Shown: piece by piece, positions 40,166-48,182 of the stretch
How the letters are laid out: each line of letters opens with the position of its first letter
How positions within the stretch are numbered: position 1 is the first letter of the stretch
Source of the DNA: a virus
Virus record (IMG/VR): IMGVR_UViG_3300024264_000006
Span: 83,637 to 147,636 of that record
Strand: one strand, 5' to 3'
Length of the DNA stretch: 64,000 nucleotides
Program-made: the position numbers and the translations under genes
Notes under the pieces: generated by a model
What the model saw: only the letters and a program-made list of their open reading frames with translations
Databases searched by the model: none
What the model was told of the DNA's origin: nothing

Positions 40166-40813
40166 TTATTCTCCATTAATAAAATCTATACAATCCTTCC
40201 AGTAATCATAATGAGTTCTGTTAAAGACGTAACTCAAGGTCATTCTCCAACACTCAGTTTTTGCACAATGATATACTAATTTATCATCATCATAATTACC
40301 AAAATATCCGGCCTTTAAAGACCATCCTTTTTTATCTTTCAGTATGTCATTACGTTTTGCTTCTCTGTCATACTGTATGAACTGACCATCTCCTGTCTCC
40401 GACCAAGTAAAGACTAGGTTGTAGGAACAAACGTCTGCATTGTTATGCCATCCAATCCATCCCTTGGGTGGATACAATGAACTCAATGCACTAAATCTTG
40501 ATCCAAGCAGAGTATTGATCTCGGCGTCCAGTGTTCTCCATGCATTTTTATATCGGTCTGCATACTCACCTTCGACAACAAGTTTATCGGGTTTCATAAA
40601 ATGAAGAAACCCTCTATCAGCAGCACCGGAATGGTCTCTACCCTGATTGATAATCTTATCCCTAAAAACATCAGACAGATAGTAATCACGATCCATCTCT
40701 TGGCCACGTCCTTCAACTAGGTGTTTAGTCGGGAGTTCATCTATAAAAGTATACCTGAATTTTTCCAAGATGGCAAGAACTTCTTCGTTCTTAATATCGT
40801 AAAAAGTCAACAT
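40166..40813 (-). CDS. Double-stranded beta-helix dioxygenase-like protein, copy B
   Basis: 215 residues, paralogue of 10681-11352. The shared core is YPPKGWIGWHNNADVCSYNL, then FTWSETGDGQF, GWSLKAGYFG and YHCAKTECWRMTLSY. As in copy A, the H-x-D position reads H-N-N with Asp two residues later, and the distal His and Arg are kept. Either a variant metal site or a non-iron binding protein. Directly follows the tail-tube-like gene by one base. Confidence 0.6.
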   Translation of the reverse strand: MLTFYDIKNEEVLAILEKFRYTFIDELPTKHLVEGRGQEMDRDYYLSDVFRDKIINQGRDHSGAADRGFLHFMKPDKLVVEGEYADRYKNAWRTLDAEINTLLGSRFSALSSLYPPKGWIGWHNNADVCSYNLVFTWSETGDGQFIQYDREAKRNDILKDKKGWSLKAGYFGNYDDDKLVYHCAKTECWRMTLSYVFNRTHYDYWKDCIDFINGE

Positions 40814-40814
40814 A

Positions 40815-41315
40815 TTAAACTATCTCAAATGTGTCAAACCTAAAACTTGAAGTGTATGTTATATAGGTCTGGTTTTGACTGGCGTTCATCTCAAAAGAAC
40901 CTACGTTTGTCGGGATACAGTTTTTATACTTGATCCTTTTATTGGCGTTGTTGTGACTAGTTAGGATAGTGACCGTGATGTCTGCGAAGGTTGCTATTAG
41001 ACCGTTTTGCAATGCGTGTGCAGTTGATACGTTTCCGTCATTGACCATTCTTTCCAACCAGTTTTGCATCTCTAAGTAAGACACCATATCCTCATCAAGG
41101 ATAAAGTCCACTTGCAGTTCACCATAGGTGATCTTGTCACCCGCAAAAGGCAGGGACGTTATTCTACGGCCAGGCAGTTCAATAGGGTTGACGGAAGCGC
41201 CAGGATGTGTTATACTCTGTGCAAAATATTGTAGATTAGGGTAGTTGGTTCTTTCAATAGAAACCGAAAACCCACTAGGTTGTAAGTAGTTTTTGTTAGT
41301 CGTAACAGTCGCCAT
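40815..41315 (-). CDS. Tail-tube-fold structural protein (gp19-like)
   Basis: 166 residues with the tube-type layout: N-terminal SGFSVSIERTNYPNLQYFAQ, LPGRRITSLPFAGDKITYGE (like the GR...AGD..t strand of gp19) and WLERMVNDG, then a C-terminal beta sheet ending FRFDTFEIV. It is a distant relative of the gp19 at 49758, so it may be a baseplate-tube or tail-tip tube protein (gp54/gp48-like position). A late box lies 25 bases upstream. Confidence 0.65.
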   Translation of the reverse strand: MATVTTNKNYLQPSGFSVSIERTNYPNLQYFAQSITHPGASVNPIELPGRRITSLPFAGDKITYGELQVDFILDEDMVSYLEMQNWLERMVNDGNVSTAHALQNGLIATFADITVTILTSHNNANKRIKYKNCIPTNVGSFEMNASQNQTYITYTSSFRFDTFEIV

Positions 41316-41339
41316 AATTATCTCCTGTGGTCACTCTTC

Positions 41340-41347
41340 TATTTATA
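41340..41347 (-). promoter_or_regulatory. T4-type late promoter box
   Basis: TATAAATA on the minus strand, 24 bases upstream of the tail-tube-like gene. It is back to back with the plus-strand early promoter at 41351. Confidence 0.75.
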
Positions 41348-41350
41348 CGC

Positions 41351-41380
41351 TTGACAACCCCTATGTAAATGTTATATAAT
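41351..41380 (+). promoter_or_regulatory. Consensus sigma70 promoter for the plus-strand cassette
   Basis: TTGACA (41351-41356), an 18-base spacer and TATAAT (41375-41380) on the plus strand. The DUF4338-like ATG follows at 41402 with GAGAGGA between. Confidence 0.85.
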
Positions 41381-41401
41381 ACGTAGTAATGAGAGGAACT
41401 T

Positions 41402-42532
41402 ATGATTTTATCTAGACAAGATGCATGTTACGCCGCTGGTGTATTCACAGACTTCTTTGCGAACTTTGATCGCATTGATGACTACATGCGTAAAATAAAG
41501 TTAGAACGTATGGAGACTTTTCCATATGCATTGCCTGGCATGGGGCCTGAGACTGATCTCTTTGACAAGTTTGACATGCACCCGAATGATATGGAGTTTG
41601 TTGTATCCCCGTGTAAACAGGATCAGTTCATGTCATATATGGAGATTACTACGTCTGCACCTGTAGAGTCTTCAATCCCCGGCAAACAAATGTTGTGGTT
41701 AGTTAAAGAAAAGAACACGGGCATGGTTATGGGTATGATTCGATTTGGATCACCAACCATTAACTCACGTCCACGTAATGAATGGTTGGGTAAACCACTA
41801 GACACCATGAGTCCTGAAGTAATGTCAAGGTTCAACAAGTCAGTGATTATGGGTTTCAACATTGTACCCACTCAACCATTTGGGTTCAACTATCTTGGCG
41901 GTAAGTTACTTGCAGCCATCTGTTGTTCCCACACAGTGCGTGAAGCACTGAACAAGAAGTACGATGCGAACATCTGTATGTTCGAAACTACTTCTCTGTA
42001 TGGGTCATCCAAGTCATCGTCTATGTACGATGGCATGAAACCCATTTTGAGGTTTAACGGTCTGACAGACTCAAACTTCGCACCGCTTATTAATGATGAT
42101 AACTTCCGTAAACTTAATGATTGGTTTAGGGAAAGGAACGGCGGAGAATTCTTAGTACCAGCTGACGCATCTTCACGCAAGTTGAAGACTCAGACTAAGA
42201 TGGCATCTATCATCAAATCCTCTCTCAAACAACATGATGAGGGTGCATATGCGAAGTTCTGTCAGACCTTTTTAGATGCAAAGGGACTTACTGAAAAGAA
42301 ACGTTCCTTCTATTCAACATACGGGTATGAGAATGTACCCGACTTTCTTAACCTCAAGACTGATACTCTTGTTAAGAAAGATAACTTTGATCGTTTCGAA
42401 CTTGAGAACCTCACCGAATGGTGGCGTAAGAAAGCAGGTAAACGATACGAGTCTTTGAAGTCAGACGGTAGACTGCGTTCCGTTGTGGAGACTTGGAACA
42501 CTAACGCAGAAGATATCGATATTATTCGATAA
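41402..42532 (+). CDS. DUF4338 (DruA-like) protein candidate
   Basis: 376 residues. GKQMLWLVKEKNTGMVMGMI, the following IRFGSP and RPRNEWLG, the strand FNIVPTQPFGFNYLGGKLLA and NICMFETTSLYG follow the order of DUF4338 blocks (G..l.Y, Rd.wiGw, RFLilP..nLas, P.l.ETF..). DUF4338 is the DruA component of the Druantia anti-phage system; its molecular role is unknown. C-terminal third is basic. GAGAGGA lies 5 bases before the ATG. Own early promoter; cotranscribed with the ParB-like gene. Confidence 0.55.
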   Translation: MILSRQDACYAAGVFTDFFANFDRIDDYMRKIKLERMETFPYALPGMGPETDLFDKFDMHPNDMEFVVSPCKQDQFMSYMEITTSAPVESSIPGKQMLWLVKEKNTGMVMGMIRFGSPTINSRPRNEWLGKPLDTMSPEVMSRFNKSVIMGFNIVPTQPFGFNYLGGKLLAAICCSHTVREALNKKYDANICMFETTSLYGSSKSSSMYDGMKPILRFNGLTDSNFAPLINDDNFRKLNDWFRERNGGEFLVPADASSRKLKTQTKMASIIKSSLKQHDEGAYAKFCQTFLDAKGLTEKKRSFYSTYGYENVPDFLNLKTDTLVKKDNFDRFELENLTEWWRKKAGKRYESLKSDGRLRSVVETWNTNAEDIDIIR

Positions 42533-42613
42533 AAGTATTATATATACTATTGTGTTTTAGGATTCTCTATGAGTCTTCTACTTCACTTAATTTAATCCAA
42601 TAGGAGAAATCAT

Positions 42614-43684
42614 ATGGCTATTATAGCACTGGCAGATTATGCCAATTCAAACCCTGACGCAATTGCGTTACCCGACTACACCGACCTTGGTGTAACATCC
42701 GTAAAAAATATAAAACTTAACTTCAACGATGTTCATATTGATGATATCGAAGGCAACGTTGGTAAAGTAGAGACTCACACTGCCGCTGAGATTGAACAAC
42801 TTAGAATGTCCTTCGCAGACGGTGTGGATACTCTGGAGTTTCCGCCTGGTGTTTACTTTCGTGGTGATTCATACGAGAAACCTTATGTTCTCGTATATGG
42901 ATATGGTCGTTCTGAAGCGATTCGTGCTTTAGGACAAAAAGACTGGATATTCACTTTGTTCGCTGGTACACCAGAACAGATGGAAGATGTACAAGCAAGA
43001 GAGAACGAGGGATATCCCAAACGTCTCAATAAAGAAGTTGACATGCGTAAACACTTGAGTCGTAAGATTGCGAATGGTCGTATCAAGAATAATGAGAAAG
43101 CAATTAATGCCGAGTTCGTTCGTATCTACGGTAAGACCCGTGATAAAACTTGTCGAAACCGTGTGGTAAAAATGGTTATGGAAGAGGCAGGAACTCCTCA
43201 ACCATACATTCTATACACATCTGTTCCTAAAATACAGGACTGGATTGACAACCATTCATCGATAGAACATAAAATTGGTGGTGAGTTTAACCCAGAAACC
43301 GATACCTATGGTGTGTGTATTGGTGAAGGTTACCAGTATCGTGTTATCATGCAAGCTATTACACGTTACGTAGAAACAGGTAAGTATACTGATTTGATTG
43401 GACACGTAGGTGCTCCAACGGCAAAGGCGACTCTAGAAACTAAAAGACAGAAGTTCATGACACAGTTGGAACAACACAAACATGAATTGAAAATGTGTGG
43501 ATTAAAAGTCTTTCCTTTGAACGTGATTGGGTTTCTACCACAAGAACGTGGAACAGAAAATTTGAAAGAATTGGTGACGGGTACGGGTATTACTTCGCCC
43601 GTGAAGTTGACTCATACACCTTATGGCCATAAGGCATCCTTTAACTATAAAGAGGTATTAAAGGACTTGCCTTTAACTGTATAA
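42614..43684 (+). CDS. ParB/sulfiredoxin-like domain protein
   Basis: 356 residues. VLVYGYGRSEAIRALGQKDW followed by DVQARENEGYPKR (about residues 92-140) corresponds to the ParB 'G.rR..A...lg' and 'd.q..EN' motifs, with an N-terminal strand set before it. A central basic helical region (KHLSRKIANGRIKNNEKA) could bind DNA. Such domains can have CTPase or nuclease activity. AGGAG lies before the ATG. It is the second gene of the plus-strand cassette and ends at a strong terminator. Confidence 0.6.
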   Translation: MAIIALADYANSNPDAIALPDYTDLGVTSVKNIKLNFNDVHIDDIEGNVGKVETHTAAEIEQLRMSFADGVDTLEFPPGVYFRGDSYEKPYVLVYGYGRSEAIRALGQKDWIFTLFAGTPEQMEDVQARENEGYPKRLNKEVDMRKHLSRKIANGRIKNNEKAINAEFVRIYGKTRDKTCRNRVVKMVMEEAGTPQPYILYTSVPKIQDWIDNHSSIEHKIGGEFNPETDTYGVCIGEGYQYRVIMQAITRYVETGKYTDLIGHVGAPTAKATLETKRQKFMTQLEQHKHELKMCGLKVFPLNVIGFLPQERGTENLKELVTGTGITSPVKLTHTPYGHKASFNYKEVLKDLPLTV

Positions 43685-43712
43685 AAAAAGGGGGGTGTTA
43701 CCCCCCTTTTTT
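43683..43712. terminator. Bidirectional intrinsic terminator
   Basis: GGGGGG (43690-43695), loop TGTTA, CCCCCC (43701-43706), flanked by an A-run on the left and T-run on the right, so it works in both directions. It separates the plus-strand cassette from the convergent secreted-protein gene. Confidence 0.93.
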
Positions 43713-44154
43713 ATTCCTCACACTCTTCAGCGTACCGATCATCATTCTCGTTCGGTTGTGAATAACCAAATGCTAGTTGCTGAGAACTAGGTGTATAGTC
43801 ATCACAGAATACATATGTACCATCGTTGTTGGTATCACATGCACGTTGCCAAGAGATCATATCGAAAGTCAACCCTTCACTCCAAGGGACATATGATTCA
43901 CACCACGCAACCGTACCGATTGCATACGGGTCTTGTGGTTGTGGTACATAGTCTCTTTTAGTCCAAGGTTTTTGTACACGAAAATATGTATCTTTGTTTT
44001 GCATCAATTGACGTTTGAACAAAGAACTATTTGGTGTACTGATATAAATCTCTTGATTATCTGCGAGAGTATACGTAGAACCATCATCATAGTTAATTAC
44101 CGTTTCTGCTTGAGCCAAAAACGGAACCAGTAGTAAGAACAGAACTGCTCTCAT
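43711..44154 (-). CDS. Secreted conserved hypothetical protein
   Basis: 147 residues with a signal peptide (MRAVLFLLLVPFLAQA) and a mature domain with three or more cysteines around WCESYVPWSEGLTFDMISWQ and ACDTNNDGTYVFCDD. I associate the 'WC.SYVPW.EG..FDM' pattern with marine T4-like phages. It ends at the bidirectional terminator. Likely periplasmic or secreted; functionally it may belong with the module at 3171-6808. Confidence 0.65.
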   Translation of the reverse strand: MRAVLFLLLVPFLAQAETVINYDDGSTYTLADNQEIYISTPNSSLFKRQLMQNKDTYFRVQKPWTKRDYVPQPQDPYAIGTVAWCESYVPWSEGLTFDMISWQRACDTNNDGTYVFCDDYTPSSQQLAFGYSQPNENDDRYAEECEE

Positions 44155-44225
44155 ATCATAATCCTCGTGTTGAGGTGTGCGCTTCCATTCGTTTATTGAC
44201 TACCCTGTCCCTTTTATATATACTC

Positions 44226-44393
44226 CTACCACCCTGATTTAATTCTCGTATCAAAGTGATATTGTTTGCATTCACGTACTGTCTCTGCAACACCTTCTTC
44301 TACTTCTTTCTTACACATTTTGTTCAACTCAATAGTACCATTGGTTGCACTAAGTGTGCCAAAAACGACAATCGCCCAAAAAACTATAGTCAT
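44226..44393 (-). CDS. Small secreted or membrane peptide, 55 residues
   Basis: ATG 44393 preceded by AGGAG at 6 bases, TAG at 44228-44226. Hydrophobic N-terminus (MTIVFWAIVVFGTLSA) then a charged part with two cysteines (MCKKE and ECKQY). It lies just after the gp23 terminator. No family recognised; signal peptide or membrane anchor. Confidence 0.6.
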   Translation of the reverse strand: MTIVFWAIVVFGTLSATNGTIELNKMCKKEVEEGVAETVRECKQYHFDTRIKSGW

Positions 44394-44416
44394 GTTCTAC
44401 TCCTGATTTTTAAAAT

Positions 44417-44440
44417 AAAAAAAAGGGCACCGAAGTGCCC
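44417..44440 (-). terminator. Intrinsic terminator of gp23
   Basis: On the minus strand GGGCAC-TTCG-GTGCCC followed by eight Ts (44424-44417). A typical strong terminator directly after the major capsid gene. Confidence 0.92.
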
Positions 44441-44474
44441 TTTAAAAGTGTCCCTTAAGGGATTCTTTTTATCC

Positions 44475-45803
44475 TTATGTGAGGATGTTGTCCACACGGA
44501 AGATACGGTAGTACTGGTTAGACTTAGCAGATGCCAATCCATCAGCTGGAGTTGATCCAACAAATGGGTTAGAAGCCATGCCGTAACGAGTCTTGAAACC
44601 GATCTTAGGCTGGAAAGTGTCTTCCGAAACGGCTTTAACCATTTGCAGAGGAACGTAAGGACAGTAGAACAGACCAGCGTCATAAGGGTTAGTACCCTTG
44701 TAGCCGATTGTTACGTAATCTGTCTGTGCATACGGATCGATGTATACACGTAAACGTCCATTTAACACACCAGCGAAGGTGTTACCTGTGTCATCAACTT
44801 GCAAGTTGGTGTTCATAGCAGGAGTATAGTCCAACATACCAGAAGCAGCCAATGCAGTAGCAACGTCAGAAGAACAGATAACTACGTTACCTTTTCCACG
44901 TCTTGTTTCTTTTGCAATAACGTTTGCTTCACGATCAAGTTGTACAACCAGACCTTTGAACTTCTCAGCAGACCAACGACCATCAGCGTCACTAGAAAGG
45001 TCAAAAATACCGTTCTTAGTTACGTTTGCCTGAAGGGCACCTGTCTTAGCTTGAGAGTTAATAGTTCTGATAACTTCTCTGTTGATCTCAGCAAGAATCT
45101 CAGTAGACAAAATGTTTGCCAACTCAGTTTCAGCATCAAGACCGTGAATTGCTTTAAGGTCTTGAGCGAGTTCAAGAGAGTACTCAGCTTTCAGCGCACG
45201 AGACTTTGCAGTCACGGTTGCTTTCTCAATGGTGAATCCCATTTCTTCGAAAGTGCCAGAACCAGAAGAACCAAGTGCTTCTGCGTCAGCAGTAGACATT
45301 GGGCGACCAGTTAGGTTAGTACCACGCATGTCATTAGCAGAGTCACCAGAAGGTGCGATTCCGTTAAATCCAGATACGTTGTCACTATCGTGAGCAGCTG
45401 CGCCAGAAGAGTCACCACTGAAAGTAGTTTCTGCTTCGTTGAACAATGCTTCACGGTTAGATGTAGAACCACCACCATATCTTGCCTTCATAGCGAAGAT
45501 AAGACCAGTAGGGCCAGACATCGGTTGAACACCACATACATCGTATGCCATTAAGTTAGGCATTGCACGGCGTACAAGTGAGATTAAAATCGGATCCCAT
45601 GTACCGATAGCAGAAGTTGCGTTAGCAGGAGCTGCTTCAGTCATGAAACCTGAATGTTGTGCACGTTCTTCAGAAAGAGCACGTTCTTGGTTTTCTAAAA
45701 TGGCTGCAGTGACGGCCTTTCTGTGGTGATCAGTGATCGCACCAGCAGACTCTTCGTTCAATACAGGACTCCATTTTTCGATAAGATTATCGTAAGAATT
45801 CAT
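44475..45803 (-). CDS. 23: Major capsid protein gp23
   Basis: 442 residues (T4: 521; marine relatives about 440-470). N-terminus MNSYDNLIEKWSPVLNEESA leads into a propeptide that ends near the FMTEAAP region, then GTWDPILISLVRRAMPNLMA and GVQPMSGPTGLIFAMKARY, diagnostic of gp23. The inserted domain of T4 gp23 is reduced. AAGGAAA precedes the ATG. It is the last gene of the head operon and is followed by a strong terminator. Confidence 0.97.
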   Translation of the reverse strand: MNSYDNLIEKWSPVLNEESAGAITDHHRKAVTAAILENQERALSEERAQHSGFMTEAAPANATSAIGTWDPILISLVRRAMPNLMAYDVCGVQPMSGPTGLIFAMKARYGGGSTSNREALFNEAETTFSGDSSGAAAHDSDNVSGFNGIAPSGDSANDMRGTNLTGRPMSTADAEALGSSGSGTFEEMGFTIEKATVTAKSRALKAEYSLELAQDLKAIHGLDAETELANILSTEILAEINREVIRTINSQAKTGALQANVTKNGIFDLSSDADGRWSAEKFKGLVVQLDREANVIAKETRRGKGNVVICSSDVATALAASGMLDYTPAMNTNLQVDDTGNTFAGVLNGRLRVYIDPYAQTDYVTIGYKGTNPYDAGLFYCPYVPLQMVKAVSEDTFQPKIGFKTRYGMASNPFVGSTPADGLASAKSNQYYRIFRVDNILT

Positions 45804-45814
45804 AATGGTTTTCC

Positions 45815-46870
45815 TTATTTATTAGCGGTTTGTCTAATAGTTTGGATGTACTGTTCCATTACAGAAGACACTTCGACAGTTGTCTCAGGTTCTTCAGCAG
45901 TAATTTCATCAGTTACATCAGTTTTTTCAGCCTTAAAGAAAGACTCACGGATTGTTTCGACCTTAGACTTAAACGACTCTTCGTCATCAAAATCTACGTT
46001 CTCAACCAAACCACGAAGTTTCTCTACTTGAGTTTCTGCCATACCACGTGCAGCTTCAATAATAATTGAATCACGCTTGTATGTTTCAAGTTCTTCGGCA
46101 AGTTTAATTGCGTCACCTGTTGTTGCGTTGAGTTTAGTTTCCAACTCTTCAACAGATTCAGCTAGTTCGTCAACTAGGTCAACTTTGGACTCAGGAACTT
46201 CAATGTAAGATTCTACAAAGACATCTTTCATTTTGTTCATGAACGTCTCAGCGATTTCAGTACGGAGACCGTTCTGAACTGCTAACTTGTTCTCTTCCAT
46301 CCAAGATTCAACTACATAGTTAAGGTAGCTATCTACTTTCTCTACAAGATCAGATTTAACTTCAGATACTTCTTCAGCTAATTGTTCTTGATACTGTGTT
46401 TCAATTCTGTCTACTTCTTCAGACAGTTTTGTTTTCACAGCTGCTTCAAAAATTATAGCAGTTTTGGCTTTAAACTCATCACTGAGTGTTGCCTCAGACT
46501 CTACCAGTGCGTCTATTTCAGCAGTAGTATCAATTTGTGTCTCAGCGACAACACTTGATTCTTCTACTTCCACTTCTTCGCCCATTACCTTACTGTACGA
46601 TGCTTGAAGGTCAGCTTTTTTCATGCTGTTCAATTTACCGTACATGGCACTGATCATACCTGCTTTTGTTTTTGGAACAGGAGCTTGTTTTGTTGCGCCT
46701 GCAGCTTTGTCCACACTTGCGATTGACTCAGGTTCAGTTACTTCACCTTCGTCGCCCTTCGGTGCTGACTTAACAGCAGGAGCTGTTTCGTCGAGAGTCT
46801 CTTCCACGATATCGTTAATATCTTCATCGTGGAGTTCGACAGCTTCGACTTCTTTATTGACATCAGTCAT
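45815..46870 (-). CDS. 22: Prohead core scaffold gp22
   Basis: 351 residues, acidic, largely coiled coil, with AGMISAMYGKLNSMKKADLQ near residues 70-90 and a long Glu-rich helical array. Position between gp21 and gp23 and composition match gp22 (T4: 269). It forms the assembly core of the prohead and is cleaved by gp21. Confidence 0.88.
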   Translation of the reverse strand: MTDVNKEVEAVELHDEDINDIVEETLDETAPAVKSAPKGDEGEVTEPESIASVDKAAGATKQAPVPKTKAGMISAMYGKLNSMKKADLQASYSKVMGEEVEVEESSVVAETQIDTTAEIDALVESEATLSDEFKAKTAIIFEAAVKTKLSEEVDRIETQYQEQLAEEVSEVKSDLVEKVDSYLNYVVESWMEENKLAVQNGLRTEIAETFMNKMKDVFVESYIEVPESKVDLVDELAESVEELETKLNATTGDAIKLAEELETYKRDSIIIEAARGMAETQVEKLRGLVENVDFDDEESFKSKVETIRESFFKAEKTDVTDEITAEEPETTVEVSSVMEQYIQTIRQTANK

Positions 46871-46881
46871 AATCGACTCCT

Positions 46882-47541
46882 TTATAATTGCGATTTTATT
46901 AACGAGAGGAAATTTTTAAACTCTCGAATTTGCACTTCTGGACGAAATGCTTTCGGAGTAGTTTTAATTTCAGTCTCCATTTTCTCAATTACCTGAGGCT
47001 CTAAAATGCCGTTATTCCAGACCCAGTCTACACCTTCCATAATTCCATTAACGAAAGCTTCTGGTGCGCTAGGGTCTTGTACTATGTCAACAGTACTAAG
47101 AATAAAGTCGTCTTTAACGACCATGGCGCCATTTCGATTCTCAAGGCTACCCATACCACGAGTTGACACGCCTAGTTGAACACCGCCTTCTAGGAGACCT
47201 TTTACGATCTTACCCATTGGAGTATCCAATACTTGTGCCTTTCCTACCACATCATTTCCCTCAAACTTGAGGTCTGTGATGAGGTGTGAAACTTTGTCTA
47301 AGTTGACTGTCGGCCCTTCAGGGTGGTTTAGTTCCCCTACTGCCCGTCTCTTAGAAACTTGTTCTTGTACGTACTTACCTACCGCCCTTTCCATAATTGG
47401 TTTGGGGTAGATACGTCCGTTTCTGTTCTTTTTGTCGGCCTGTGCGAACACACCTTCAATGGTGTACTTCTTTTCACCATCTTCTTTTTTCTCTACGATG
47501 CATTGAACATCGTTTTCTAAGTATTCGCTTATCAGCTTCAT
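46882..47541 (-). CDS. 21: Prohead maturation protease gp21
   Basis: 219 residues (T4: 212). Catalytic His in VGELNHPEGPTV and Ser in LGVSTRGMGS, with DIVQDPSAPEAFV, the signature of the gp21 serine protease. It cleaves capsid and core proteins after head assembly. Overlaps the previous gene in an ATGA junction. Confidence 0.95.
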   Translation of the reverse strand: MKLISEYLENDVQCIVEKKEDGEKKYTIEGVFAQADKKNRNGRIYPKPIMERAVGKYVQEQVSKRRAVGELNHPEGPTVNLDKVSHLITDLKFEGNDVVGKAQVLDTPMGKIVKGLLEGGVQLGVSTRGMGSLENRNGAMVVKDDFILSTVDIVQDPSAPEAFVNGIMEGVDWVWNNGILEPQVIEKMETEIKTTPKAFRPEVQIREFKNFLSLIKSQL

Positions 47542-47756
47542 CTTGCTAAATCCTTTAAAATAGCTTGTGCGCCTTTAACGGCGTCTTTTTCGGACTTGAA
47601 TGTGTCCAGCATATCTCCATCGACATATGCGGTATACCCCTTACTGTCTTTCCAGACTTCGTAAGGGATTTTCTTTCCACGGACTTTCTCTGTTCCGGAA
47701 TGAACCTTTTTCCCTTGAGGTTTTTTTGCCTCTCTGATTTGTTCAAACGTTTTCAA
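47538..47756 (-). CDS. Small basic protein in the gp68 position
   Basis: 72 residues (MKTFEQIREAKKPQGKKVHS...), basic N-terminus and a compact 'W.ds.GytAYvDGd' beta-hairpin followed by a helix. It stands where T4 has gp68, between gp67 and gp21, but is half the length with no clear similarity. A late box lies 26 bases upstream. Possibly a prohead core component. Confidence 0.65.
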   Translation of the reverse strand: MKTFEQIREAKKPQGKKVHSGTEKVRGKKIPYEVWKDSKGYTAYVDGDMLDTFKSEKDAVKGAQAILKDLAR

Positions 47757-47781
47757 AGTAAGTTTTCTCCGTTGTACCTAT

Positions 47782-47789
47782 TATTTATA
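47782..47789 (-). promoter_or_regulatory. T4-type late promoter box
   Basis: TATAAATA on the minus strand, 26 bases upstream of the 72-residue gene, in the 94-base gap after gp67. It feeds gp21, gp22 and gp23. A GAAGTC/GACTTC hairpin at 47828-47844 lies between the gp67 stop and this box. Confidence 0.75.
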
Positions 47790-47850
47790 CAATTTATGTT
47801 TTTAAAAACAAATGTTTGTGACTTTATGAAGTCTCCCCGACTTCATCATC

Positions 47851-48180
47851 CTATGAAACTTCTTCCACTTCGTCTTCAACCACATCTTCGGTTGTTTCAT
47901 CATCATCAATACCTTCCTCGTCGATCTCATCATCGACCATATTTTCTATTTCTTGGTCAGTGAGGTCTTCGTCTTCAATGTCGCCATCCGCATCATTAAA
48001 GATGGAACCAGCCACTGCCACTTTCTCTGCATCCAATCTGGCTTGCAGTTTGTCGTTCAACATAGAATTGAATGTGGTCTGTGCAGCATTATAATTCTGC
48101 TGTTGCAAAGCATCAATGAACTGTTGTGCTTGACCGATTTCTTCTTGTTGTTCGACTTCTTGATTTTCTACTTCACTCAT
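47851..48180 (-). CDS. 67: Prohead core protein gp67
   Basis: 109 residues (T4: 80). The helical stretch NYNAAQTTFNSMLNDKLQAR and AEKVAVAGSIF correspond to 'DLVAARKLFAEAM' and 'EEKIALAKNF' of T4 gp67, followed by a very acidic tail. Its position between gp20 and gp21 agrees. It shapes the prohead core and yields internal peptides after cleavage. Confidence 0.82.
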   Translation of the reverse strand: MSEVENQEVEQQEEIGQAQQFIDALQQQNYNAAQTTFNSMLNDKLQARLDAEKVAVAGSIFNDADGDIEDEDLTDQEIENMVDDEIDEEGIDDDETTEDVVEDEVEEVS

Positions 48181-48182
48181 GA

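Noticed and set aside
45824-45835. AATAAATA just upstream of gp23 as a late promoter
   Set aside because: It overlaps the ribosome-site region and is one base off; transcription would start inside the gene. The box at 47782 can serve gp23.
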